Below are positions 23,242 through 33,860 of a DNA stretch of 64,000 bases, piece by piece. The stretch covers positions 75,269,971 to 75,333,970 of the forward strand of contig CM068387.1 in assembly GCA_034770075.1 (NCBI GenBank), in the 5' to 3' direction. Under the pieces are notes generated by a model. The model did not search any database. It saw only the letters and a list, made by a program, of their open reading frames with translations, and had not been told where the DNA came from. The first letter of the stretch is position 1. Each line of letters starts with the position of its first letter. A program made the position numbers and the translations under genes. This DNA is from Aralia elata. Its lineage: Eukaryota > Streptophyta > Magnoliopsida > Apiales > Araliaceae.

Positions 23242-23862
23242 ATGGAAGAGAATGATATTTCCTTAATTCACAAAAAGTCTTTCAATTCGTCATTTTCTAT
23301 AGCAACCAGATGTATAATGCTAATGAATTATCAAAACAATTTACTTGATCAAGGATCGGGTTTAAATGGACATATTGTATGGAACGATGATACTGTTCTT
23401 GATGAGGGGATTTTTGTTGGAGATAAACTGTTTGATAAAAATCCTGAACGGGATAAACACATTCGTGTACTTAAACCAAAACCCCCAGACAATTATGACA
23501 CTCAAGATGACATGTCCCTGATGGGATTAAGCATAATTGGTAATGAAGAGGCTGGGTTCATAAATGACTCCAATAAAACATGCAAGGCTTGCCAACTGAA
23601 CGTTGAGGATTATTGCTCCAATATGATATCTTGTCATGATCCTATAGATTATGGTGGTACAAAATTGCATGACAACAATTCCGATTTGGTGGACTCAGTT
23701 GCGGAGCTGAAGGAACTAATAGAGGATGGTATTGTTCTTGATACACTTTTGTTTCCGAAAAGTTTACAGGCTTGTAGGAATTTTAAGACTGGTGTGAGAG
23801 GAGCCTCATGTAATACACAGTATGGTGAGTATGAAAGTAGTTCAAGAAATCCAAAATGTTGA
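23242..23862 (+). CDS. Unrecognised retroelement internal reading frame 1
   Basis: 206 codons, open, acidic, with a run of five cysteines around KTCKACQLN and EDYCSNMISC. No known domain is recognised. The part after residue about 93 recurs, inverted, in the right palindrome arm (33,715-33,930 and 32,566-32,777). It has no pol motif. Since a stop interrupts its continuation it is likely a decayed frame of the retrotransposon or of captured DNA. Confidence 0.35.
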   Translation: MEENDISLIHKKSFNSSFSIATRCIMLMNYQNNLLDQGSGLNGHIVWNDDTVLDEGIFVGDKLFDKNPERDKHIRVLKPKPPDNYDTQDDMSLMGLSIIGNEEAGFINDSNKTCKACQLNVEDYCSNMISCHDPIDYGGTKLHDNNSDLVDSVAELKELIEDGIVLDTLLFPKSLQACRNFKTGVRGASCNTQYGEYESSSRNPKC

Positions 23863-24201
23863 ATCTGTTGCTTTGAAGTTAGATACCCATAAAGACGTAA
23901 CATTGATGCTTCTTGTTGTTCTGGGTTCAAGAGCAGAACAAAGTTCGAAGGGGATCGTTAATCAAATGTGTGTAAGGCATTAATGTCTAATTCCTTATCT
24001 GGGCATCTCATTATGGAAGGACTCAAATGCGTTGACCAACACGGAAAGATGTTCGACAAAGTTTGTAACGAGAATGGGATAACTGGGATGATAGCGCGAC
24101 CTATATCAAGAATTCAAGGTACTTTTCTGTTGTGTATTCGATCAGCGGTGACTTCAAAAGATTCCCACTGAGAGGGCTATTTAGTTCAGTACACCAGGTA
24201 T

Positions 24202-24735
24202 TTGATGAAAGGGTTACAAAATTTGTCCAAAAGCTATTTAGCAAAAAGCATTGGGTTGGCTTCTTATCACTATCACCTTTTTGCACTTCTCAAGGCCTAC
24301 ATGTTCTCAAAAAGTGCTGCAACACACTTTGACTTTCATGTGAGTGCTGTTATTGAAAATTATATCGCTGAGACAAAGTATAATCAACCTATTGATGGCG
24401 AGACAGTAAGGCGTAAACTTTTAGGAGGAAAAATTGTGATAACTGTTGCTGCTTACACTAGCAAAGTGTTTGGTGAAATATCGTTGAGAAATTTGAATTG
24501 TTGTCCAAGGAATGAAGACAATCAGCTATTGTTAAAGTTTATTTTGAAGCTTTCGACAGTTGATTGTACTCTTGGCAGAGCAACTTGGTGGAAATCCGTA
24601 AAATTTAATTTTGATCCAAGGGAAATTTTTTCGCTAACCATAGGAAAAATCATGGAGGAGAATTTTAAGTCTCCCAAATACTTGTTCTACACAACTTTAT
24701 TAAAAGAAATGAGAAACTGCCAAACTGGAAATTGA
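24202..24735 (+). CDS. Unrecognised retroelement internal reading frame 2
   Basis: 177 codons, including KAYMFSK, HFDFHVSA, KLLGGKIVITVAAYTSKVFG and a C-terminal FYTTLLKEMRN. The inverted copy at 31,780-32,460 is longer (226 codons) and keeps the same frame upstream, so this copy has lost its front part by frameshift. The function is unknown; no catalytic motif is obvious. That both copies stay open over 170 codons may reflect recent duplication rather than selection. Confidence 0.4.
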   Translation: MMKGLQNLSKSYLAKSIGLASYHYHLFALLKAYMFSKSAATHFDFHVSAVIENYIAETKYNQPIDGETVRRKLLGGKIVITVAAYTSKVFGEISLRNLNCCPRNEDNQLLLKFILKLSTVDCTLGRATWWKSVKFNFDPREIFSLTIGKIMEENFKSPKYLFYTTLLKEMRNCQTGN

Positions 24736-25558
24736 AGAATGAAGAAGCCTGCAAGCCAAACATGAGAGTGGTCAATACCCTCCACTGTATACAAGTTTAT
24801 ACATCCATGCAAGTATTCTAGGGCTCTATGAGATGGTTCTTGTTGTTTTGTGAGTTTGTGTCAACGGAGCTCCTCCGGCTACAAATGGTGCAAAGGAGGT
24901 GCCGTCTTGTATATTTAGGCAATAGTTAAGTTTATACAGGCTACCTTTTTTAATGCAGGGAAATTATCATGAAGATTTGGAAGCAATCCAAGGATATATT
25001 CGAAAAGTTTGTTTTGGGGTTTGAGACTATAATTGCTTTACAAGCCAAAATTGAGGCACTAACATATCTACTGAATACAAGCGCTCAACTTATCAATGGG
25101 TAAACACCAAATATAAATCCTACAATTTGTGCACCCTTAGAATTCAAAGTGCTAAATTTGAATGGAGAAATTTGGATTATGATTCCTAGAGAAGGTGTCA
25201 GTAGTGTCGTCTATGAAAATATTGTTGGTGATAAGATTGCAATATGTCCATTTGTCTGCCAAGAATTTGTGGTGCTTGGTTTGTTTTCTTACCTTTCTGG
25301 TACAAGTAATTAGATTTCAACTACAAAAAGCAAGTTTGCAAATGTTTACTATATTGTCGCAAGAGCAAGCAGGTTAGTACACCCACATTGTCACCAGGCT
25401 GCATTGAAGAGTTTTGGTTGGACAATAGAATTCTCCAAGAGTGATGTACGGGGGCAACCATGACTGCTTTACAATGGAGCTTGGAAAGAATTTTGATGGG
25501 TCAAATTGTCAAGCATATTGCATTTCCACCTTGAGGACAAGGTGGATTGAGGGGTTAA

Positions 25559-25780
25559 TGTAGCAAATATAGCCTAATATATAAATATATGGAAGGCTGA
25601 GATTAAACTAAGATGGATGGTTAGGATTAATTGTTCAATGAAATCTATATAATGTTAGCTAAGTACTGAAATTGGGATATGAATTAACCAAAATATTCCC
25701 TCTCTCTCTAAATTCTTCTCCTCTCTAATTTTTGGAGTTCGATCCAAACTCGAATTGGATCTCCTCTCTAATCCGTAACA
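25559..25780 (+). repeat. 3' LTR of the split retrotransposon
   Basis: Begins TGTAGCAAATATAGCC after a purine tract and ends CCGTAACA before AGATG. It is 222 bp, about 40 bp longer than the joined 5' LTR, because of a CT-rich middle. Confidence 0.8.
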
Positions 25781-25785
25781 AGATG

Positions 25786-26110
25786 CTTACCACCATGGAA
25801 AGGTATACATATATACACACACACATACTCCCTCTGTTTCTTTCCAAGCGGAGTTTTAGGAGTAAGCAAATAAATTTTAAAAAATAATTAGTGCTTTTGT
25901 CTAATTGACTTATTAACTCATTGTGCATATTTAAAAAGGATATAAAGGAACAAAAAAGTGTCCATATTTTAGGTTTGTGTAACTTAAAACTAAAACTTTT
26001 ACAATGTCATTAAATTAACTATTTGGAAAAAAATGGAAATTCTATCTTTATATATTGTGGATTACTGTCCCAAAGATAATCAAATCTCATAAAAGCCATG
26101 CATAATTACT
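25786..26110. repeat. Outer right arm of the old inverted repeat (Stowaway-like block)
   Basis: Inverted relative to 14,904-15,190: CTTACCACCATGG, then TACTCCCTCTGTTTCTTT, AAAACTTTTACAAT and TATATTGTGGATTACTG. The ACTCCCTC-GT end is typical of Stowaway MITEs. Confidence 0.65.
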
Positions 26111-26262
26111 TTTAGCTACACTTGTTGATCTGTTAACATAATAAATAATGCTCTAACATTATCCGCAGCCATCGAGTGTGTAATAAAACTAGTCTTCACA
26201 AATTCTACATATATACAGAAGCAGAATTTTCTCTTCATTGTGCTCAAAAAGGCCCTAACGCA

Positions 26263-26625
26263 GAATATATGATAATGATACATCATATGTTCTCTGTCTC
26301 TTTTAAGCAACTAATAAGCTAATGGAAGGAGGAATACTAATAGCACTATAGGAGTAACAAAAAAGAAAAACCAAATGATACAAAATATGGAGATGATTTT
26401 AGTTACTAATACAACATGAGATAGAGATGGGGTAAATAAATAACTAAACAGACAAGTATAAACTATGTTTGTGTTTCTTTGTAACACAAAAACATGACAA
26501 TAAGTATACATGATAATGATACGTCATACATTCTTCGTCTCTTCTAAGCAACTAATAAGCTGATACATGATAATGATACGTCATACGTTCTTCGTCTCTT
26601 CTAAGCAACTAATAAGTTGATAGAA
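26263..26625. repeat. Three copies of a ~55-bp word
   Basis: Copies of ATGATAATGATAC-TCATA with TCTTTTAAGCAACTAATAAG-like continuation lie at about 26,267, 26,507 and 26,563, the last two in tandem. Confidence 0.6.
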
Positions 26626-27204
26626 GAATGAATACTAATAGCAGTAACAGTAACCCAAAAGAAAAACCAAATGATACAAAGCATAGATTATGCTTTGCCT
26701 CTCGCTCCACATGCTCCCAACACCAATTTGCATCTTTTCCTTCTTTCACCTTCTTTACAAATGAAGATAAAGGCTAAAGTTTTAATGTTCCAATAGTCCC
26801 ATTTCCATAAAAACACTTGCACCTGTATAGCAAACTCAAGGAAATTCAAAAGGTCAACTTTGCATAATGTCAGACATCATAATGTTACAGGCCCACACCC
26901 AAAATTCAGTGACACTAACTCACTAAGTAGATAGAGCTTAGAACTTTATAAGAACATAGAATTTAAAATACTACATAAATAGAAATTTAAAAATCCTGAA
27001 ATTTTCCGCTGGCTATTCAAGCACCAACATATATAAATAGCAAACACTAGTAATCGACTGGATAAATATACATCAAGCTAATTCTGAAGTTTATATTGTT
27101 ATTGAATGAAAACATAAAAAAACTACCACTTCCATTAGTGCAGTACTCCATTAGTCCAGTTGGGTCTAGTTTAAGCTGTCAAACAAAAGATAGAATAGAA
27201 TCTT

Positions 27205-27800
27205 TGCAACCTTCAGAGCTGGTTAACAATGATCTAATCAGACCCATACTTGTTGGAGATGTCCAGCCGTTCCAAGTCCCACTTGTAAAGATTGATTAAT
27301 TCCATGTGAACCTCTTCATCCATATCAGCTCGTATAAAAGGATATTTGGGGTAGCAGTCTATTTTAAAAGCTAAGTTGGATTCCTTAGTTTCAAGATGCC
27401 CATCTAGACCAAAGGCTGCAATGACTGGAAGGTGCGGACGGAGGAAATAGATAAAACACCCGTTGGGCCAAGGAAAGAGCAAAATCCGGACGAAAGAGCT
27501 GGTTAACAATGATCTAATCAGACTCGTACTTGTCAAAGATGTCCAGCTGTTCCAAGTCCCACTTGTAAAGATTGATTAATTCCATGTGATCCTCTTCATC
27601 CATTTCAGCTCGTATAAAAGGATACTTGGGGTTGCAAGTCTATTTTAAAAGCTAAGTTGGATTCCTTAGTTTTAAGATGCCCATCTAGACTAAAGGCTGC
27701 AATGGCTGGAAGGTTGTGCGGACGGAGGAAATAGATAAAACACCCGTTGGGCCAAGGAAAAAGCAAAATCCGGACGAAAGAGTGGACCAACTATGGCATT
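27205..27800 (-). repeat. Tandem pair of a ~280-bp unit with an open frame
   Basis: On the minus strand each unit can be read as FLRPH, FGLDGHLETKESNLAFKID, then MELINLYKWDLERLDIS. The two units (27,234-27,480 and 27,490-27,780) are nearly identical, and two more lie inverted at 30,030-30,300 and 30,310-30,600, giving four copies. The function is unknown. The unit frame is similar in all copies, but every copy is interrupted somewhere. Confidence 0.5.
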
Positions 27801-28080
27801 CCTTCGATGCTCCTGTCGAAGGAAGATGGAGATTCATCGCAGTCCAAAGAGATGTAAATAATCTCAAAGTCGTCATGTCCCTTTCTTTTCATATATTCGC
27901 TTCAGTTCATGTAAAAATGATCCAGATTCGTAGCTAGAATGTGTTGCAAACAATAAAAGGAAACACTTCCCTAAGAGCTTGGAAACAGTAGTATCCTCCT
28001 ACGAGATGGATTGAAAATCTCAGAAACACAAATCAAGGTCCTTTAGTTTGCAAAAACAAAATAGACTTAATTTTTTAACA

Positions 28081-28500
28081 TTAAGGTAAATAGAATTGGA
28101 ATATGAATAGGAATGTGCGCGCGTGTATATAAAGGACTGGGTAGAGACAAGATGAAAGAAGCCCTAACTCCATTTGCATACATATAGATAAACTCCCCGA
28201 TTTGATTGGATTGGATAGATGGCCACAAAAGTGGGTGGGAAGAATAATAATCCTCCTCTGGAGTTTTGTTCTCTCCTCTGGTTTGCAAATTACAATCGTA
28301 CGGAGCGTCGGAGCTTTTACCGAGGGAAATTTGTTAGCATCATGATGAGATTTGTGAGATGGTAGAGCGTGATATGCGTCTGCTTCGTCCGCAGACGCAT
28401 ATCGATTAAGGGAGTATTTGAAGGAGGAGGAGGTCGAAAGGAATAATAAGAGGACTAGGGGCAGCGAGGCGGAGCTGATGAATCGTTGAAAGATGAGCAA
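28081..28500 (-). CDS. Unrecognised frame, left palindrome arm
   Basis: 139 codons starting MLIFQRFISSASLPLVLLLF, a signal-like hydrophobic start, then a region with many His, Asp and Ala (DADAYHA) and a basic stretch. The mirror copy is 29,310-29,798. The opposite strand is also open over part of the segment and encodes a Glu-Arg-rich helix (EYLKEEEVERNNKRTRGSEA), which may be the real coding sense, so confidence in this frame is low. Confidence 0.25.
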   Translation of the reverse strand: MLIFQRFISSASLPLVLLLFLSTSSSFKYSLNRYASADEADAYHALPSHKSHHDANKFPSVKAPTLRTIVICKPEERTKLQRRIIILPTHFCGHLSNPIKSGSLSICMQMELGLLSSCLYPVLYIHARTFLFIFQFYLP

Positions 28501-28574
28501 CGAAGCTTTTGAGATATTGTGTTCATCAACAAAGATCCTTGTAATCTTTCCTATGCTAAGGGAAGCGTCGAAAA

Positions 28575-28853
28575 TTGTGTTGGGTTTTTGAGAAAGGGTC
28601 TGGAAAGGTGACCGATTTAGCAGGTAATTTTATTGTACTTGAGTCTGATAGGTATCAACCTCTAAGTTACTTTGCCTTTAGAATCTTGGAGACATTTGGA
28701 GCTAATGCATATCCTTTTACCCTGCAAATGGTTGTGGAATTAGCGATGAGCAAACAACAAAATGAATTGGTGCTGGGCGAACTCCGAAGATCCTTTACGC
28801 AGAGGATGTGCTACCTGCAACAAGGTGCGTTCTCTTATGACGAGCATTGCTAG
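28575..28853 (+). CDS. Unrecognised frame near palindrome centre, left copy
   Basis: 92 codons with FEKGSGKVTDLAGNFIVLES, FAFRILETFGANAYPFTLQM and SKQQNELVLGEL. It looks like a real protein segment (amphipathic helices, low complexity absent), but I cannot name the family. Its mirror copy at 28,964-29,233 keeps the frame with about one residue in five changed. It is probably an exon fragment of a host gene. Confidence 0.35.
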   Translation: MCWVFEKGSGKVTDLAGNFIVLESDRYQPLSYFAFRILETFGANAYPFTLQMVVELAMSKQQNELVLGELRRSFTQRMCYLQQGAFSYDEHC

Positions 28854-28963
28854 CCTGAAAATCTATTACGAGATGGATTGAAAATCTCAGAAACACAAAT
28901 CAAGGCCCTTTGGCTTGCAAAAACAAAATGATACAAAATTAATATCAGACAAGGTAGTGCTCG

Positions 28964-29233
28964 TCATAAGAGAACGTTGTTGTAGGCAGCACCTCCTCTG
29001 CGTAAAGGAGCTTCGGATGATAAAAGTTTGCCCAACACCAGTTCATTTTGTTGTTTGCTCTTTGCTAATTTCATAGCCCTTTGCAGGGTAAAAGGATATG
29101 CATCAACTTCAAACGTCTCCAAGATTTTAAAGGCAAAGTAACTCAGAGGTTGATTCATATCAGACTCAAGTATAATAAAATTACTTGCTAAATCGGTCCC
29201 CTTTCCAAACCCTTTCTCAAAAACCCAACACAA
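28964..29233 (-). CDS. Unrecognised frame near palindrome centre, right copy
   Basis: Mirror of 28,575-28,853 with the same FEKG-GK-TDLA-NFI-LES and YPFTLQ core. The two copies face each other across about 110 bp, so this is the palindrome centre. Confidence 0.35.
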   Translation of the reverse strand: MCWVFEKGFGKGTDLASNFIILESDMNQPLSYFAFKILETFEVDAYPFTLQRAMKLAKSKQQNELVLGKLLSSEAPLRRGGAAYNNVLL

Positions 29234-29309
29234 TTTTCGACGCTTCCCTTAGTATAGGAAAGATTACAAGGATCTTTGTTGATGAACACAATATCTCTAA
29301 AGCTTTTCG

Positions 29310-29798
29310 TTGCTCATCTTTCAACGATTTATCAGCTCCGCCTTGCTGCCCCTAGTTCTCTTATTATTCCTTTCGACCTCCTCCTCCTTCAAATACTCCC
29401 TTAATCGATATGCGTCTGCGGACGAAACAGACGCATATCATGCTCCAGCATCTCACAAATCTCATCATGATGCCAACAAATTTCTCTGGGTAAAAGCTCC
29501 GACGCTCCGTACGATTGTAATTTGCAAACCAGAGGACAACACAAAACTCCAGAGGAGGATTATTATTCTCTCACTCACTTTTGCGGCCATCTATCCTATC
29601 CAATCAAATCGGGGGAGTTTATCTATATGGATGCAAATGGAGTTAGGGCTTCTTTCATCTCGTCTCTACCCGGTTCTTTATCTATATATATACACGCGCA
29701 CACATTTCTATTCATATTCCAATTCTATTTACCTTAATGTTAAAAAATTAAGTCTATTTTATTTTTGCAAGCTAAAGGACATTGATTTGTGTTTCTGA
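29310..29798 (+). CDS. Unrecognised frame, right palindrome arm
   Basis: 162 codons, mirror of 28,081-28,500 with the same hydrophobic start and a longer open tail. No domain recognised. The opposite strand has the alternative Glu/Arg-rich reading. Confidence 0.25.
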   Translation: MLIFQRFISSALLPLVLLLFLSTSSSFKYSLNRYASADETDAYHAPASHKSHHDANKFLWVKAPTLRTIVICKPEDNTKLQRRIIILSLTFAAIYPIQSNRGSLSIWMQMELGLLSSRLYPVLYLYIYTRTHFYSYSNSIYLNVKKLSLFYFCKLKDIDLCF

Positions 29799-30520
29799 GA
29801 TTTTCAATCCATCTCGTATAAGGATACTACTGTTTCCAAGCTCTTAGGGAAGCGTTTCCTTTTATTGTTTGCAACACATTCTAGCTACGAATTTGGATTA
29901 TTTTTACATGAACTGAAGCGAATATATGAAAAGAAGGGAACACTTGACGACTTTGAGATTATTTAAATCTCGTTGGACTGCGATGAATCTCCATCTTCCT
30001 TCGACAGGAGCATCGAAGGAATGCCATAGTTGGTCCACTCTTTCGTCTGGATTTTGCTTTTTCCTTGGCCCAACGGGTGTTTTATATATTTCCTCCGTCC
30101 GCACCTTCCAGCCATTGCAGCCTTTGGTCTAGATGGGCATCTTGAAACTAAGGAATTCAACTTAGCTTTTAAAATAGACTTGCAACCCCAGGTATCCTTT
30201 TATACGAGCTGAAATGGATGAAGAGGATCACATGGAATTAATCAATCTTTACAAGTGGGACTTGGAACGGCTGGACATCTCTGACAAGTACGGGTCTGAT
30301 TAGATCATTGTTAACCAGCTCTTTCGTCCGGAGTTTGCTCTTTCCTTGGCCCAACGGGTGTTTTATCTATTTCCTCCGTCTGCACCTTCCAGCCATTGCA
30401 GCCTTTGGTCTAGATGGGCATCTTGAAACTAAGGAATCCAACTTAGCTTTTAAAATAGACTTGCAACCCTAAGTATCCTTTTATACGTGCTGAAATGGAC
30501 GAAGAGGATCACATGGAATT

Positions 30521-30641
30521 AATCAATCTTTACAAGTTGGACTTGGAATGGCTGGACATCTCCAACAAGTACAGGTCTGATTAGATCCTGTACTTGTTGG
30601 AGATCTCCAGCCATTCCAAGTCCAACTTGTAAAGATTGATT
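30521..30641. repeat. Perfect-looking 55-bp-arm hairpin
   Basis: Arms 30,521-30,575 and 30,587-30,641 pair with a single mismatch around an 11-base loop (TCTGATTAGAT). The arm sequence derives from the MELINLYKWDLE end of the 280-bp unit. A transcript would give a miRNA-precursor-like stem. Confidence 0.8.
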
Positions 30642-31779
30642 AACCAGCTCTGAAGGTTGCAAAGATTCTATTCTATCTTTTGTTTGACAGCTTAAACTAG
30701 ACCCAACTGGACTAATGGAGTACTGCACTAATGGAAGTGGTAGTTTTATTATGTCTTCATTCAGTAACGGTATAAACTTCAGAATTAGCTTGAAGTATAT
30801 TTATCTAGTCGATTACTAGTGTTGGCTATTTATTTAGTATTCCTCCTTCCATTAGCTTATTAGTTTGCTTAAAAGAGACAAAACGTATGATGTATCATTA
30901 TCATATATTCTGCGCTAGGGCGTTTTGAGCACAATGAAGAGAAAATTGTGCTTCTGTATATATGTAGACTTTGTGAAGACTAGTTTTATTATTACACACT
31001 CGATGGTTGTGGATAATGTTAGAGCATTATTATGTTGACAGATCAACAAGTGTTGTTAAAAGTAATTATGCATGGGTTTTATGAGATTTGATTATGAGAC
31101 TTTGAATTGTATTGTAAATTTGGGACAGTAATCCACAATATATAAAGATATAATTTCCATTTTTTCCCAAATAGTTAATGAAATAACATTGTAAAAGTTT
31201 TAGTTTTAAGTTACACAAACCTCAATTATGGACATTTTTTTGTTCCTTTATATCCTTCTTAAATATGCACAATGAGTTAATAATCAATTAGACAAAAGCA
31301 TTAATTAATTTTTTAAAATTTATTTGCTTACTCCTAAAACTCCGCTTAGAAAGAAATAGAGGGAGTATATATGTGTGTGTATATATATATGGTGGTAAGC
31401 AGATTGTTACGGATTTTCGAGTCTCCGTACGAACTCTAAGTGATCCAATTCGAGTTTGGATCGATCTCCAGAAATTAGAAAGAAGAAGAGAAGAATTTAA
31501 AGGTATCCTCTATAAATTTGACTATTGCCTCCTCCAATAATGTTTTCATGCTTGAAGATAGTTCGTATGCCAACCTAAATTTTAGACAACGCCATTAAAT
31601 ATACAAGACATCCTTTGCACCATTTGTAGCCGGAGGAGCTCCTGTTGACACAAACTCACGAAAAAACAGGAACCATCTAATACAGCCCTCGAATACTTGC
31701 ATGGATGTATAAACTTGTATACAGTGGAATGTATTGACCACTCATGTTTGGCTTGTAAGGCTTCTTCATTTTTCAATTT

Positions 31780-32460
31780 CTAGTTTCTCATTTCCTTTAA
31801 TAAAGTTGTGTAGAACAAGTATTTGGGAGGCTTAAAATTCTCCTCAATGATTTTGCCTCGGGTTAGCAAAAAAATTTCCCTTGGATCAAAATTAATTTTT
31901 ACGGCTTTCCACCAAGTTGCTCTGTCAATAGTACAATCAACTGTGGAAAGCTTCAAAATAAACTTTAACAATAGCTGGTTGTCTTCATTCCTTGGACAAC
32001 AATTCAAATTTCTCAACGATATTTCACCAAACACTTTGCTAGTGCATGCAGCAACAGTTAGCACAATTTTTCCTCCTAAAAGTTTACACCCTACTGTCTC
32101 GCAATCAATAGCTTGATTATATTTCGTCTCAACGATATAATTTTCAGTTCCAGCACTCACGTGAAAGTCAAAGTATGTTGCAGCACCTTTTGAGAACATG
32201 TAGGCCTTGCGAAGTGCAAGAAGGTGATAAGGTGCCAACCCAATGCTTTCTTCTAAATAACTTTTTGACAAATTTTGTTGAACCCTTTCATCAAATTCCC
32301 TCTCAGTGGGAATCTTTTGAAGTAATTCTTGATATAGGTCCCAGTTATCCCATTCTCGTTCCAAATTTTTGTCGAACATCTTTCTGTGTTGGTCAACGCA
32401 TTTGAGTCTTTCCATAATAAGATGCCCAGATAAGGAATTAGACACTGATGCCTTGCACAC
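31780..32460 (-). CDS. Unrecognised retroelement frame, longer inverted copy
   Basis: 226 codons on the minus strand. It shares HFDFHVSAGTENYIVETKY, KLLGGKIVLTVAACTSKVFG and FYTTLLKEMRN with the left copy at 24,202-24,735, and is open further upstream (SLSGHLIMERLKCVDQHRKM). It is the best version of this frame in the window. No known domain. Confidence 0.4.
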   Translation of the reverse strand: MCKASVSNSLSGHLIMERLKCVDQHRKMFDKNLEREWDNWDLYQELLQKIPTEREFDERVQQNLSKSYLEESIGLAPYHLLALRKAYMFSKGAATYFDFHVSAGTENYIVETKYNQAIDCETVGCKLLGGKIVLTVAACTSKVFGEISLRNLNCCPRNEDNQLLLKFILKLSTVDCTIDRATWWKAVKINFDPREIFLLTRGKIIEENFKPPKYLFYTTLLKEMRN

Positions 32461-32777
32461 ATTTGGTCAACAATCCCCTTCGAACTTTGTTCTGCTCTTG
32501 AACCTAGAACAACAAGAAGCACCAATGTTGCGTCTTTATGGGTATCTAACTTCAAAGCAACAGATTCAACATTTTGGGTTTCTTGAACTACTTCTTTCAT
32601 ATGAGGCTCCTCTCACACCAGTCTTAAAATTCCTACAAGCATGTAAACTTTTCAGAAACAAAAGTGCATCAAGAACAATACCATCCTCTATTAGTTCCTT
32701 CAACTCTGCAACTGAAACCATCAAATCGGAATTGCTGTCATGCAATTTTGTACCACCATAATCTATAGGATCATGAC

Positions 32778-33566
32778 TATAGCTATCACGACGCCTCGAC
32801 GAGGCGCGGCAGTAGCGGGCCGCTAGGACGCCTAGGCGATAAGGCACCCTCCATGGCGTCCGTATGGCGACAAGTCGTTCACAGTGTATAATTTATACAT
32901 TATTTATTTTTCTGTAAAAGTACATTGAACAATGAAATTTTATATACATTAAAACCCAAAACGTATTTACTAACAATATGGAATGTTGTTAAACACACAA
33001 TTATGTCAACACATGTAAAAAGACATTGCAACAACTATTTTATTAAAAAAAAATTTACAGGGACCTAGCTGAAAGACAAATATACAAACAGGGTGAAATT
33101 TGTTAAGTACAAAACTTAAGGGTTGAACTTAATATAGATTACCAAACTATGGGGGACTTTAATGAAATTTTGCCTAAATGATAAGAACCAAATATAGAGA
33201 AATTGGAGAAGCAGTCGGAGCCACGACAAAAGAGAGTGACGAGAAGGAAAAAAAACATCAGCGTCGTTGAGTAGCAACGAGAGAAGAAGAAAGGAGAATA
33301 CCTGCAGTGTCGCCGACTCGCCGGTCGGAAACTTCAGAGTCAAAGTGGATCGCGTCGTCGACCAGCTGGTATTCTCTCTCTCTCTCGCTCGCTCTCCCCA
33401 GTCCGCCTTCAGAAGAATTATGACTAGGGTTCTTTGCTCGCAGTCGTCTTTTTTTTTTTTACCCAGTTGGGGCAGAGTTGCTAAGGCGTGCGCCCTTGGC
33501 AGCTCCACCTCAAGTCGACCCTCGCCATGACAGGTTCTCCATCGCCTGGACGCCATGACAATTATG
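32778..33566. mobile_element. Insertion in right palindrome arm (hAT-like, 8-bp duplication)
   Basis: The left palindrome arm shows the uninterrupted word ATCATGACAAGATATC. In the right arm ATCATGAC appears on both sides (32,770-32,777 and 33,567-33,574). Ends TATAGCTATCACGACGCC and, reversed, CATAATTGTCATGGCGTC are only partly similar, and GGCG/CGCC words cluster near both ends. An 8-bp duplication suggests a hAT element. No transposase. Confidence 0.55.
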
Positions 33567-33860
33567 ATCATGACAAGATATCATATTGGAGGCGGAGCAA
33601 TAATCCTCAAAGTTCAGCTGGTATTCTCTCTCTCTCTCGCTCGCTCGCTCTTCCCAGTCCGCCTTCTACTGTGAATTGTGACTAGGGTTCTTTGCTCGCA
33701 GTCGTCTTTTTTTTTTACCCAGTTGGGGCAGAGTTGCTAAGGCACTCGCCATGACAGGTTCTCCATCGCCTGGACGCCATGGCGACGCCATGACAATTAT
33801 GATCATGACTATATATCATATTGGAGGCGGAGCAATAATCCTCAAAGTTCAGTTGGCAAG
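33363..33860. repeat. 252-bp tandem duplication across an insertion border
   Basis: The block starting CAGCTGGTATTCTCTC at 33,363 recurs at 33,615. The unit contains the insertion's 3' part plus adjoining arm sequence (CCTCAAAGTTCAG), so the duplication is younger than the insertion. Confidence 0.75.

Larger units (their letters stand above)
15716..25780 (+). mobile_element. Non-autonomous Ty3-type LTR retrotransposon, split by a Helitron
   Basis: The LTR starts TGTAGCAAATATA and ends CCGTAACA. The 5' LTR is in two pieces (15,716-15,805 and 22,611-22,702) around a Helitron; the 3' LTR is 25,559-25,780. A 5-bp duplication AGATG lies at 15,711-15,715 and 25,781-25,785. A primer-binding-like TGGTGCTTTAATTGAAAG follows the 5' LTR, and a purine tract (GATTGAGGGG) precedes the 3' LTR, after the TGAGGACAAGGT word common just before the 3' LTR in plant Ty3 elements. 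The internal 2.86 kb contains a broken gag and unrecognised frames. No protease, reverse transcriptase or integrase motif was seen. Without the Helitron it is about 3.3 kb. Confidence 0.8.
23518..28855 (+). repeat. Left arm of a giant palindrome
   Basis: This arm is repeated in inverted orientation at 28,958-33,930. Homology starts abruptly at the word GATGGGATTAAG. It covers the 3' half of the retrotransposon, its 3' LTR, the Stowaway-like block, a tandem pair of a 260-280-bp unit and the 28-kb frames. Identity is high but with many small differences. The stretch 25,040-25,560 is largely missing from the right arm. Confidence 0.8.

Noticed and set aside
33116..33571. 151-codon minus-strand frame in the palindrome arm
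   Set aside because: It crosses an insertion border and a CT-rich microsatellite; no conserved content.
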